Source: Synchiropus splendidus
Lineage: Eukaryota > Chordata > Actinopteri > Syngnathiformes > Callionymidae
Reading direction: 5' to 3'
DNA length: 64,000 bases
Assembly (NCBI RefSeq): GCF_027744825.2
Contig: NC_071334.1
Span: forward strand, 352,190-416,189
Shown piece after piece: positions 1 to 11,000 of the stretch (its first letter is position 1; each line of letters opens with the position of its first letter). The notes beneath the pieces were generated by a model. It was not told where the DNA came from. It ran no database searches and worked only from the letters and a program-made list of their open reading frames with translations. Both the position numbers and the translations under genes were made by a program.

Positions 1-150
1 GGGCTCTGATTCAGTGGGTGAGAGCTGTTGTCCATGATGGAGGTGAGCTTGGCCAACACGCTCCTCTCACTCACCTCCTCCACAGAGTCCAGAGCACAGC
101 CCAGGACAGAGCTCCTGACCAGCTGCTTCAGTCTCTTCCTGCCCAGCAGA
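1..150 (-). mobile_element. L2/CR1-like LINE 3' remnant (copy A)
   Basis: The reverse strand encodes the end of a non-LTR reverse transcriptase reading frame, including VSERSVLAKLTSIMDN. This is the family's typical 'repeated Leu/Ser ... Ser-Ile-Met-Asp-Asn ... HPL' tail. It is cut by the window edge and is only a fragment. The same piece is more complete in copy B at 38417-38690. A similar tail from another LINE lies at 63187-63795. Confidence 0.6.
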
Positions 151-301
151 CCACCATCGAGTCATCGAAGCTCCGAGCAGAGCATCACTCCAGCTTCCAC
201 TGCAAGTTTATCTCTGTGTAAACTCTCTGTGTATAAGTTCTGTCAGTGCACTGAGTCCGTGGTCTTTGGCAGAACATCCTGTTTCTCAGGAGAGACATGT
301 A

Positions 302-736
302 TTATTGCTGTGGTTTGTTTTGGAAATGTGCGTGTTCCTTTAGCATCTTCATCTTCAATGGGATCAGCATGAGACTCCCTTCTTGGTTTTTCTTGGTGTT
401 GCCTGTTAGGTGGTGGTCTTGAGCGACTCCTCCGTTCTGCTGCATGTTCATGTGCTGTCTTGGTCTGTTGGTCTTCTTGCAGCACCTTGGCCCAGGACCT
501 TTAGTGCCACACGCTGAACGCTCATCATTCTCAGCAGGACATTGACGTGGTTTGTGTTTGGTTCCACGACTCCCACACGTGCGTCCTCTTTCAAATGCCT
601 GTCTTTTCTCACTGTGTGGCATATTCAACTTCTGCAGTGGCTCATACCCTGCAGACAAGGCTTCATATGTCCACCTTCTGCCAGTCATCGGGAGATGCGA
701 CGCCACGGTGCGGCAAGTCCTCCGCTTCGGATTCAC
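302..736 (-). pseudogene. Decayed Gypsy gag zinc-knuckle fragment (copy A)
   Basis: This 144-codon reverse-strand frame contains two cysteine clusters. One is around CGSRGTKHKPRQCPA and the other around ACGTKGPGPRCCKK. The spacing and the 'H-K-P-R-Q-C-P-A' core resemble the paired CCHC knuckles at the end of gag in Mag-type Ty3/Gypsy elements of fish. The knuckles are imperfect because histidines and spacing are lost, and no capsid or protease region flanks them, so I read it as a fossil. The same frame survives in copy B with only a few changes. No LTR was recognised nearby. Confidence 0.45.
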
Positions 737-965
737 CTTGCTTGAATGACCACAGCCATTATCCCCAGACAGTCCTTTGGCTCTGTCCTGGCTTCTCTCA
801 GGTGTTTACCGCTGCCACCATGAAGTGTGACGATGTATGACGAAGGAGCAAGGACGCCACTCTGGTCGAGGTTTACCTTTTAGATCAATCGTTCTCATAG
901 ACACAGGAGACACCCGGGGTCACACGTGGACCAAACATGGTACCAACACTATATCTATATAGAGA

Positions 966-1611
966 GGGTTTTCACTGCGCGTCATGGCCGCGTCATCCAG
1001 CCCAGGAGCCGCCATGTTGGAGCTCCTCTTTGTCAACACCCCCATAGGCTGTGACTGGAGTGAGATGGAAAACCTCAGAAAGGCTCGTCGTGCGTGGTGT
1101 GCGGACGAGTCAGGGAACTGTTATACCGAGTCACCTCATATGAGAATGTGACGTATTTAAACATTTTGATGACTGTGTGTGTGTGAGAGAGAGAGAAAGA
1201 GCTTTTTCAGGGAACGTTCTGAAAACTGTGTGGGTTGGCATCAATAAACATGTTCTGATAAAAGTCTTCCACGGCAATACAATGCAAATGAACAGTCATT
1301 TAGGCTGCACTTTTTCTTTTTTAATCCACAGTTTGGCCTCCAAGGTCCTGCTTCAGCTTCGCTAACCACAAGCTCCTCCTCTCTTCCTACAAGTACTGGC
1401 ATTGTTCTCCTTGGTTTGTCATCACTTTTGGAAGTGGATAAAATTCCAAATCCTTCTCACGATGGGAACGATTCGTACAATCCAAAACACCAGCGTAATT
1501 CAGCACTTTACAAGGAAACGCTGCAGCATGGCCTTCGGTACCGCTCTGTGCTGAGCAGTGAGGATCTCCAACATGGCGGCTGCCGGGTTTGATGACGCGC
1601 CGTGAAAACCC
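966..1611. mobile_element. MITE-like element with inverted termini (copy A)
   Basis: The left end GGGTTTTCACTGCGCGTCAT and the right end, an inverted near-copy ending GTGAAAACCC, are terminal inverted repeats. The repeat continues inward through a segment containing GCCGCCATGTTGGAG on both sides, giving about 65 bp each. The 646 bp body has no transposase-like reading frame, so it would be non-autonomous. A clear target duplication was not identified. The element is present in both duplication copies, so it predates the duplication. Confidence 0.55.
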
Positions 1612-1715
1612 TCCATATTTTTTCATGAAAACACACCAGTGTTTTGTGACACTCTTTCGTTGATTTTTTGCTTTGTTTTGTCTCCGTCGTTTCACTGGTG
1701 TTATACTTCATATTA

Positions 1716-2934
1716 CCGTATTTTCCGGACTACAGAGCGCACCGGAATATTAACCGCACCCACCAAATCTAAGAAGGAAAATGGATTTTGTTCATACATA
1801 AGCCGCAGCGCTCTATAAGCCGCGGGTGCGCCGTCGCTGTCTGCGCCACAGAAAATGCGTGAGAATCACTTCTAGCGATCCTCTAGTACTAGTTTTGAAA
1901 ACGGGGTCCAGTGTCGAGACTGACTCATGAAACAATCTTGCCAATGTTCTGAACTCCAGTCATGAACTCCTCACATCTTATTTACATTTAAAGTGTTCAG
2001 AAAGCGCTGTTTTCACCCTCCAGTAGATCGTCTCTGTTAGCAGAGCTGCGGACACGCGGGCGAAAACAGCGCAATTTGAGCACTTTAAAGGTAAATAAAA
2101 CACCTGTGATGTCATCGGTTTGATGTGACGAAGCTCAATATTTTTGCCAGCAAAGAGCGTGCTCATTAGACTGTAAAAACTCGGGATGCTCCGAGAGACA
2201 GGGAGAGCACTCAGCTGAAGCAGCTGTCTTCAACCTCTTTCATGAAAGTTCTCACTCTGGACGGTGGCAAACGTTTCAGATTCAGGTGGTGGACCGCGAA
2301 CGCTGCATCTGACACACACAAGACTGCAGCGGATTCGGTCCCGGTTGATTCCGTCTTAAAACCACACCTGAGAAAGGCTGCTCATCTGGTGCGGTGAAAT
2401 TAATGATTATTTCTCAGGCAATATGCTTCGCGTTCTGAACGTCACGCTCAGACCGGCGAGTGTTGCGAGTGACCGCTGGTTCCTGCAGTTTCACCTTAAT
2501 GAGCACCAGAAAACTCTCTGTGCTCCGTCAAGTGCTGGTGTTTAAAATATCGTATTGAGTTCGTGGCGTTGACGCCTCTTAACGTGCATGTGCTGCAGGA
2601 TGCAAACTTGACATGACAGACTGAAAAAAGCTTCCGCATTAGACACGGCGTTGCCAAGCGAGTGGCCAGTCGCAGGGAGGGAGGAGCGGACGCATCACAA
2701 ACCACGGGCGGTGCCTCATCAGAGCGGCTGCTGTCACATGTGACGGGATTTTGTGACCAGCAATGACAGGCAGTGGTGGGCATTCACAGATCACAACCAG
2801 TTCAGCCTTTCATAATCGGTGGCCGATTGATTGGAATATCCCTGTAAAAATCCATATATTAGCCGCATCGTTTTGTAAGCCGCTGGATTCAGACCGCGAG
2901 AAAAAAGTAGCGGCTTATAGTCCAGAAATTACGG
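1716..2934. mobile_element. TA-flanked non-autonomous DNA element, present only in copy A
   Basis: The ends CCGTATTTTCCGGACTA and (inverted) TAGTCCAGAAATTACGG form imperfect terminal inverted repeats, flanked by TA on both sides. Copy B has an uninterrupted site with a single TA at the corresponding place. Removing the element and one TA from copy A recreates it exactly. TA target duplication points to the Tc1/mariner (IS630) style of insertion. There is no transposase-like frame in the 1219 bp. The interior carries several AAGCCGC motifs near both ends. Confidence 0.8.
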
Positions 2935-3400
2935 TATATGAATTTACGGCTTTCTATGTTCATGTTCATTTTATTTTATTTTTGTGGAAAAAAAAAAAAA
3001 AGCTTTCACGCTAACTGACCTCGGTCATGTAGAATGGTTAAAGTCGCTGCTCTGATTGGTTCACTGTAAACCGTCGCTGACCAATAACGTTGAAGGCTGG
3101 CAGCTGATGAACCAATCACGAAACACCTGCTGGAGGTTGTGAAAACCAGCCCAAATGTAATGAATCCGCAGAGCGCGGTGTTGTCCAGCCGTGCGTGTTC
3201 TACAGAGGCGGGCCTGAGCGGAAGACCACCCAACCTGGCAACCCTGCCTGTCACTGCTGTCACTGCCCTCTTTGCTTCTTCATCCCGTTTTGCTTCCGTT
3301 TTATGACGTCATTTCCTGTCCACATGCGCATAATTTATGAAGTGATGCTAACTGATGAGTTAGCATCACTTGCCTACGTCACTGCACCCACGTGGACTTC
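2935..3400 (+). promoter_or_regulatory. Promoter-like block with CCAAT boxes and a CRE
   Basis: Three CCAAT-type motifs occur within about 70 bp (ATTGG near 3054, CCAAT near 3080 and 3112). A full TGACGTCA-type site (ATGACGTCAT) follows near 3303, then an NRF1-like CATGCGCA near 3321. The layout resembles a CpG-rich TATA-less vertebrate promoter and lies just ahead of the small ORF at 3401. The block is conserved in copy B. Activity is inference. Confidence 0.35.
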
Positions 3401-3562
3401 ATGGAATCATGGAGAGAAGCAGGTTGTGCTCCACATCTGCCGCCAAAGATGAAGAATGTTGAGGACCTCAAGCCTTTCAGGGAGTTTCTCTTGACCGGCG
3501 TCTTTGACTCCAGCTGGTCAAAGATTGACAAACAAGATTTGCTGCTCGCAGCTTTATATTGA
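3401..3562 (+). CDS. Small 53-codon ORF, unidentified (copy A)
   Basis: An ATG follows the promoter-like block and opens a 53-residue frame ending in TGA. It contains the tract NVEDLKPFREFLLTGVF. A GTATGA donor-like site follows immediately after the stop (AAAG/GTATGA), so this could be a first exon of a larger gene or of a transposon gene read in another frame. The frame is kept intact in copy B at 40725-40886. I do not recognise the protein. Confidence 0.25.
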   Translation: MESWREAGCAPHLPPKMKNVEDLKPFREFLLTGVFDSSWSKIDKQDLLLAALY

Positions 3563-3871
3563 AAGGTATGAAAAATCAACTCACTTGACAGGAAACAGCA
3601 ACATTGGCCGTCATTTTAGTCAGTAATCGTATTTCTAATGACCTTTTATGTTCTATAACATACAGTGCAAAAATAAATTGAGGCATATTATTCTTATATT
3701 AATGACGTGTTAATAACTGTATTTAATAAAAAAACAGGCGGGGGCGCTGGTGAGCACCTGATGGAGTAGGTCGTATTTTTTGTGGCTCCTCCACGCTGAC
3801 TTATATAAACTGTTGAAAACTATTTCCATCATCACCTCGACGACAGAAAACGCTTTGAAGAGGCTGACAAT

Positions 3872-4738
3872 ATGACAAAAAGCAAGAACAAGTCACAGAA
3901 GGTTGCAGCAACTCGCTCTGAAAGCGAAGACGAGGGTCAACCGACCGAGCTAACTAGCGTTAGCTCGCCTAGCTCGTGGAGTCACGAGGGAACACCTGAG
4001 GCTTCAGGCCCTCCTTCGCTCGTACTGGAGCCTATCAAGCGCATGGAACACTCCATGGACGGAAGGCTCGATGACCTGGAGGCCTCTCTCGAAGGTATGA
4101 AAACTGCCTGAGCAGCGAACACGTCTCGCATTGTAAGCCTGGAAGCGACACGAGAGGAGCATGACGGGCGCGTCACGGAGTTGGAGAAGTGCTGTGAACA
4201 GTTGACCAAACAGAACAGGATTCTAAGTGCCAAACTGTGTGACTTGGAGGGACGTTCACGGCGGCAAAACATCAAGATAATTGGTCTCCCAGAGAAGATT
4301 GAGAAAGGCGCGCCTCCTTCGTTTGTTGCGGATTTCCTACCGAAACTACTGCGGTGGAGCGGAGCACTTTCCCGACGGAATCAAAGTGGACCGTGCACAC
4401 CGTGTTGGAGCGCCGTCTGACAGACCACGAATGATGATCGCCAAAATCCACCACGACTCAGTAAAGGAGAGGATGATCCAGGTTGTCCGGACCAGAGGAG
4501 CGCTTGACCACGAGGGGAAGAAGATGAAGAAGATTTCGCCGCTGATGTGATGAAGGATCGGAAGGAGTTTGACAACGTGAGGCAGAAGCTGCGCCAGGCT
4601 GGTGTGCCAAACGGATCTTTATTCCCTGCTCGCCTCATCTTGACGCACGGCGGTGAGACCAAAGTATTCAACTTGCCTCGCGATGCAGAGATTTATGTTG
4701 ATCAACACATCCATACTGCTGGTGCTGCAACGGACTAA
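3872..4738 (+). pseudogene. L1 ORF1 (RNA-binding protein), broken, copy A
   Basis: The N-terminal part (MTKSKNKSQKVAATRSESED) is basic then acidic and serine-rich. A coiled-coil stretch follows (EKCCEQLTKQNRILSAKLCD), then the conserved GRSRRQNIKIIGLPE motif that opens the RRM of L1 ORF1 proteins, and finally a C-terminal domain with RMMIAKIHH and FPARLILTHGG. It would bind L1 RNA in the retrotransposition particle. It is disabled by an in-frame TGA near 4109, a frame change near 4350-4390 and a stop at 4549. All of these are also present in copy B. Confidence 0.8.
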
Positions 4739-5305
4739 ACTGAAACGACGTGGTAGCGTGTCTTTTCTACACCTTTTCTTTGCACAACTTTTGCACTTTT
4801 TTGTTTGTTGTTTAAGTTTACCGTCATGAGCGAACTTGGTGTTGTGTGTGTATCGGTGTGTGTGAGGGTGCGTGTGTGTATACATGAATGTTGATAGGAA
4901 CGACAAAAAGAAGTAACATTTATTTTTAACATTCTTTAAGGCAGTAAGGTTTTTAGCCGATGCTAGTACTCATTATAAGGTGATTTAATCTTTTAGTTTT
5001 TTTCTTCAGTTATTTTATATTTTGATGGAAATGTCAGTGTGGTGTTGGGCCTTTGTCTCATGTGCAGCTCTTTTTCGGATCGTTCACCAGAGCCATGTTA
5101 GGGTCCATGACCCAGCATGTCCATCCTGATGGGGGTTTCACCTGTCTCAGTTCTCTAGGGGGCAGGGGACCAGGGGATTTGGGGTACAGTTGAGTTTCTC
5201 TTGTGTTCTTTTTTTGTTGCACTCCATTGAATTCTTGTGCAGTGAGATCCAATAAGTTGAATAATTGACAACAGGGGTGGTTCTAGTAATGTCATTGGTA
5301 AAAAC

Positions 5306-6319
5306 ATGAATATATGTTCTTGGAATGTGAAGGCTCTAAATAACCCTGTTAAAAGGGCCAAGGTGTTCGCTCATCTCCACAGTTTGCACACGGATATAAT
5401 ATTTCTACAAGAGACACATATTGAGCAGACAGCAGTTTTGAAACTGAGATGTGGATGGGTAAGGCAAACGTATCAATCAACATGCTCTGCGAAAGCACGC
5501 GGTGTGGCAATATTAATCGGAAGGAATGTTCCCTTCAATCATATATCGACCCAAACAGACCCAAATGGTCGCTTTGTAATCGTGACAGGCACCATTTTGA
5601 CGTGTGTCATGTGACATTATTGAATATCTATGCTCCCAATTTCGATAACCCTGGGTTTTTTCGGAGCATTTTCAAACGTATTCCTGACATATCCAAAACA
5701 ACTTTGATTTCAGGGGCTGATTTCAATTGTGTCTTGGATACAACACTGGACAGGTCCTCCACACATTCAAAAAGCCCACTTGACTCCACAATCGTTTTAA
5801 ATCATTTAAAGAAGTCCATGAATCTGATATCTGGAGGATTCAACATCCCACTCAGAGAGATGATTCTTTTTTTTTCCAAAACCTACACACGGATCGATTA
5901 TTTTTTGATTGACTCTAAATTAGCATCTGCTGTCTCCTCATCGAAATATTATAACATACTCATTTCAGATCATAGCCCAGTTATGATAAGCGTTGATTTT
6001 GGTTTGAAGAAAGCACAATACAATTGGCGTTTGAACCCTAATCTACTCAAGAATGAAGAGTTTTTAGATATCTGTGCAAAGCAGATCAATGATTATATTA
6101 AGCTGAACGACAAGGGGGATGTTTCTGATTCAACATTGTGGGAAGCTTTTCAAGTGGTTATTGGAGGGACTGTGATATCTGATGAAGCCATGAAAACAAA
6201 GCAAAGAAGAGCCAGGTTAGTTGACATTGATCAAGAAATGACAAAAGCTGAGATACAATATCGAGAAAATCCATCTACAGCAACACTCAAAACTATTGTC
6301 AAGCTAAGGCATGAATATA
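5306..6319 (+). pseudogene. L1 ORF2 N-terminal half: AP endonuclease, broken, copy A
   Basis: The frame opens with MNICSWNVKALNNPVKRAK, a typical L1 endonuclease start, followed by FLQETHI (catalytic Glu). A one-base frame change near 5610 moves into the second frame, which carries NIYAPNFDNPGF, GADFNCVLD, YTRIDYFL and SDHSPVM. These are the endonuclease's metal-binding and catalytic motifs. Relative to copy B, copy A has lost four bases near 5832 and gained one T in the T-run near 5873, which together restore frame after about 14 altered codons. Coding stops at 6319, and translation then runs into KDZ DNA up to 6441. Confidence 0.8.
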
Positions 6320-7449
6320 CAACCCAGTCTCACAAAAAAACGTACAATGACGACGTTTGTCCACTTAGAGAAAACGTAATGGTTAGACGAATTTGCCTCA
6401 AAAAACGTATCCCAGGTACATTTAATTTCTCAATGGCTTAGTGAAGGGCGTTCCTTTGGTCACGTGACTGACAGCTTTCTCCCCCGTCTGAACATAAAAC
6501 ATGGCGGACATCCGTTCTATTTTTGCTCTAAATTGCGAGATTTTAAAACAAAAGCTTTTGTTGACTTTTGATCGCATTTCTAGCGACAAATATATTCTAT
6601 ATTGGGGTTGTTATCTGCTCGCACTGAAAAACGTGCAATAACTACGCTTGTCCACTTGGCATACCGTAATCCTTTGAATACTTTGCCTCAAAAATCGTTT
6701 CTCTCGTACGCGTCATTTCTCAATGGATTTGTGAATGGCGTGCCTCTGGTCACGTGACTGATAGAACACAAAGCATGGCGGACACCCGTTCTAGTTTTGC
6801 TTTAAATTGTGAGATTTCAAAACAATTAAAAGCTATTGTTGCGTTTTGATCACATTTCTAGCGACAAATGTACGCCTGACTTTCATTTTTTCCTCTCGTT
6901 TCATGAATATGACGCTTCGTTTTTTTCGTTTTGACCCAGATTCTCTCGTCGGTCTCAATTCAATGGTATTATTGATATTTGATTTGTTGAGTTGTAATCA
7001 CATGCAATGTACCTTTCATTTTTATTATGTCATGAAAATGATATAATATTTATTATCCGACTGGAGAAGGAACTGACGTCACGGACCGAATACGTTATTT
7101 ATTTATCATTTGTATCGAATACATTTCTACGCCAGATAGTATTATCGGATATTTAAAATCGTGTCAAGTGCATATAAAGTCTTTTGGCAAGAAAGGAAGT
7201 TCCGTCATTTATTCGTTTTGCTGACTCACGCTTCGTTCTCCGTCACTGACGTCAGCTGAAACGCAGCCGGACCATTGCAAACCTCCCAAGCCGTTGTTTC
7301 TAGTTTTCATTCTGTTTAAATATGTACACGTGATGTGGACGCCGACGTTTCTTTGGATATGTGAATTTATGCTTTGGATGAATAATTCAATTATACAAAC
7401 ACGTCGGACTTTGACGTCATCAGTGGTCGACAAGAACAAAAACATGGCG
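6320..7449 (+). repeat. Left terminal inverted repeat of the KDZ-like element
   Basis: About 1.13 kb matches the reverse complement of 23242-23887 followed by 16955-17494. It begins CAACCCAGTC and the match fades after the AACATGGCGG at about 7449. It contains an internal tandem direct repeat. Unit one is about 6350-6640 and unit two about 6645-6880, each with TTTGCCTCAAAAA, TTTCTCAATGG, GGTCACGTGAC, CATGGCGGACA and TTTCTAGCGACAAAT in the same order. Confidence 0.88.
6459..7419. promoter_or_regulatory. Palindromic E-box and CRE cluster inside the TIR
   Basis: GTCACGTGAC occurs at 6459-6468 and 6749-6758. TGACGTCA occurs at 7074-7081, 7247-7254 and 7412-7419. The first is the extended E-box palindrome recognised by USF/MiT-family bHLH-Zip factors, and the second is the CREB/ATF site. 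In the right TIR the mirrored copies are kept at 23450-23459, 23739-23748, 16988-16995 and 17153-17160; the fifth is mutated to TGATGTCA near 17323. They could drive transposase expression; function is inferred. Confidence 0.5.
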
Positions 7450-8020
7450 GAAAGTCGTTCGGCTTGACTTCGGTAAAAACTCCTCTTCTTTTTTGTTTAT
7501 CATCCTTTCGTCTATGTAGAGTCTGTCAGTGATTTTGTAGAATTGCAATACTGCGTTCGCTGTTGGTACTGTAGAAGCTTATTTTGTCCCCCGGGAGTTG
7601 CCATAGTTAGCAGGGGGGTGTTATGTTGGACTGCGCGGGTTTTTGGGTCGTGTCTAACGGAGACTGAAGGCACGAGTGAAGTTGTTATCTTGCTGCACCA
7701 ACGAACTTGGACCTTATTGACTGCTGTCCCCGCGGATTTACCAAATATAACCCTCGGCTACAATACTGCGGACACCAAAGACACGAAGCTGAATGATTTT
7801 GACGGGAGTTTATTCTATTTCTTAATATTTGAATTTATTTTGTTTGTTTTTTGATAACCTTTCTCCATGTCGATGGTTGTTAATATGGGGGTAACTTATC
7901 CGGTTTCCATTTCTTTTCTTTTCTTCTTGCTGATTTGCATAGTCACGTCCACTGTGTTTAAAACCAAGTGGCCACTGATAAATTGGTATTCAGGCTGAAC
8001 TCACTCAACTGAGGAGCATC
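7450..8020 (+). other. Leader region between TIR and transposase start
   Basis: No convincing coding sequence. The stretch contains a 103-codon frame (7543-7854) that I do not recognise and treat as chance. It probably holds the 5' untranslated leader and possibly a first intron of the transposase gene, because a CAG acceptor-like site lies near 7990, shortly before the ATG at 8021. Confidence 0.3.
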
Positions 8021-11000
8021 ATGGATGACGATGATGCCTTATTTCTTGCTGATTTGCTGTTGGAGGAATCGAAGGTAGGCATTTAATGCTCTCATGATCT
8101 GTCCTGAGACTTTCTAACAATATGTAATATTGTGTATTAGGTGACGCTAACATTTTCCATGATCTTTATTTTAAGAATACTCAACCTCAAGAATCCTCAG
8201 AAGTGTCTGGACCGGACAAATTTTCATTTGTTTGGGTTGAGGAGGACGAGGAAGGGAATCCTATCCCAAAGGGGAGGAGAACAGGGAAGAAGCGGGCAAA
8301 GAGTTCATCCTCAGGTGATTTTTGTTCACTAACTTTATGGTCTCTATTGCCTGTCTTTGGCTGACTACATTGGTTATGTATTATTATAGAACTAATGTCA
8401 GTCAACTGCTTCAGTATTTGATTGATTTGTCATGGTTGTGGGGCTAACTATTTGACACGACACTGTCCTCGTGAGGACATTTCGCTGAATACAGGACATA
8501 ATGTTTACATGGTTGAGTAGTCAGTATATTGTTGTGTATATTGTGTAATTTGTTTTGGATGTTTGTTGTTGTTGTTGTTGTTGAAGGTGAGAGACAATGG
8601 TCAATTGTCAATTGGGTCAATGAGTCCTCACATATTGCACCCACCCAGTGAATACATCCTACTGCGTGGATCCTCTACTACACTTGGACGGGTGACTATT
8701 ACAAATGAATACATCAGCAGTAACCGTCAAGCAATCCATTGTTAGAAATGTGCATGTAACCCAGAAGTACCGGTTCTTGACAGTTGGAATGTTTGATTTG
8801 ACTAGTACCTGCTCTGACTTTCTTCTTGGCCTCAATAGTTTAATGTCGAACTGTCAACAGATCTATGGATTTATTTTCAACATACTACTATTTTCCTGCT
8901 TTTTATTATGACGTTTCTAGTCCATTTGTCCATTTAAACAAATCTCCCTACTCTCAACAGTGACTTCTGGGAGCATGCACTCATTGCCCTGTGCGCCATC
9001 TACAAGTGGACATCAGCACGTGACTGAGACCGTTCAAGATATAGGTCGTTTTTAGCAGCAGTTTATTTACCCTCTTCTTTCCATGTTTGTCTTATTGCTG
9101 CTACATTTGGTCACCTCACCCTGTTTTCTAGGATCCCTCATTCAAGAGGTGCAGGACCTTTTGGGACCTGCCATAGACCCAGCACCTTCACACTGGAAAG
9201 ACAGGAAAGCTTCAACTCTCTCTCAAAGTGGACTGTGTTAAGGCCGTATATGGTTCATCAGATGTTACCGTCTGAGAAGCCTATAGAGGGAACTTGTCAC
9301 CACTGCAGATCCAAGACTGCTGTTGTGAAATGTCAGGATTGTTTGCCTAGACCACTTCACTGTGCAGCCTGTGATGTTTCCATCCACAATTCCATGGTTT
9401 TACATCATAGATCATCCATGATAGAGGGATTCTACAGGCCACTGCCACCAACCACTCGCATCAGTGAAGAGAAGGGAGGAAAATTCTCCTTCCATGGAAG
9501 AGGTCTGTACTGAGATAATGTATGCCACCAATATTGTGTGTATATATATATACACACACACAACCTCTTTTAAATTATGTTTGTCTCTGATTGGAATGAA
9601 TGGTGAGTTCCTTGTGTATGAATTATATTTTCTATTTTCTGTTCTAAAATGTTGTTATGTACATATTTTAGGTCGATACAATGTGTCCCTCCCAACTGTC
9701 AGCTGCTCCTGTGGGAAAGCTTTGGATGTCGGTATTAGTGAGCTGATTGAAAGTGGCTACTGGCCAGCTACAGTCCATTTTGAGACGCTGTACGCAGTGG
9801 ATTTGTTCGCGACATACGAAGATCTCAAGATTACTGCACCAGGAATGTCAGGACAAGCTTTCGTTGGTATGCTTGAGCAGCGCACAAAACTCTTTGGTCG
9901 GGTTAGTACATCATTGGACTAATTGCCTGCAGAATTGAAAGAGTTTTAGATGTATTTATATGCTTGATTTTCCTTTTACAGTGTGGGAAAATATGTGGCG
10001 ACGCCATGCAAAAATCATTCCTGGAATGGTCGTACGCAAAATTTGAAGTTGAGAGGCTGTCTGAAGTCGATGAGTTTCGGTGCCCAGCCTGCACACCCTC
10101 AATGTTAGCTGTCTCAGTGGATGGGAACCGCAAGCTTTAGCGCTTTAAGAGCCATTCAGGGTATGTGTAAGTTGTTTCTACGGCATGCAATACATGGAAC
10201 CTTGATAAAGGTCACCCCTGCTTTATGTCTTTTAGACCAAACGGCTTTTTCGAAGGTGTCTTTTTGGCCAACGACACAGAGGTGACCTCTTTCGTCTGGA
10301 CTGTATCTCAGCATGAAGCAGCAGAAATATCAGCTGTATCGTCAGGCTGGTAAGAACAGAACGAAAGAAAACAAGTTTTTGATAATAATGTGTGGCTGAG
10401 CACATATTCGGTATTTTCTGTTTAATATTCTAGATGGCAACAAGAGAAGATTTCAGTGGAAAAGAGATCCTTAGAAGATGCCGTCACAAAATACAATGCT
10501 GTTGTGCCGGAAACTGGCAAACTCCCTTCTCCCGACGAGCTCCTGGCTGAGGAAAACTATTCCTGGCCTTGGGAATGTAAGTACATCTAGGATGTGTTCA
10601 GTTGTCTTCATATCTATAGGCTATCTTTAATTACATTGTAAAGGCTTTAGATGAAGCAATTACAGGTTTGACCGAGGTTGCTGTGATTGGATCAGACAAC
10701 TTCCTTTTGACTTTTGAAAACTGAAAGAGACACTCTTCTATATAATTCTGACCCATGGGAGAAATTGCCTGGTGTCATTAGGAGGAGATTATGCAGTGTA
10801 ATAGAACCCACCTTTGAAAGTACACAGACACTGCGGGAAGTAGTTCACCACTATTTATAAAAACTGTATATGATGATTTGCAGGTCATGGTGATATGTTA
10901 AAGAGAAAAAAGGTAATGCTGCTGAACCGACTGAAGGAAGAGGAGGTCATTGTTGTCCGTGAAGTCAAGCAGCACTGGGAGTACATGAGGAATATGGCTG

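Larger units (their letters stand above)
1..6319. repeat. Segmental duplication, copy A
   Basis: This stretch is nearly identical, in the same orientation, to 38544-43660. The spans I compared differ at roughly one base per hundred. The match starts at the window edge, so the duplication probably extends further left. It covers non-coding DNA and the first half of an L1 element, and it stops where the KDZ terminal repeat begins at 6320. The main length difference is the 1219 bp insert at 1716-2934. Smaller indels occur near 1165, 3295, 3715 and 5835. Confidence 0.93.
3740..6319 (+). mobile_element. L1-like LINE, copy A, cut by KDZ insertion
   Basis: This begins with a GGGGGCGCTGG-type 5' end shared with the other L1-like elements here (41080, 49228). 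It contains a coiled-coil ORF1 and the endonuclease part of ORF2. The element stops dead at 6319, where the KDZ terminal repeat starts. The reverse transcriptase half and poly(A), present in copy B, do not reappear anywhere to the right. It shares its disabling mutations with copy B, so it was already dead at duplication. Confidence 0.85.

Noticed and set aside
6846..7046. 66-codon ORF with a long hydrophobic stretch inside the TIR
   Set aside because: Not preserved as a frame in the right TIR, so it is chance.
7732..7780. Solo LTR suggested by CTCGGCTACA near 7757
   Set aside because: Only about ten bases match the nested Gypsy LTR end and the rest does not align.
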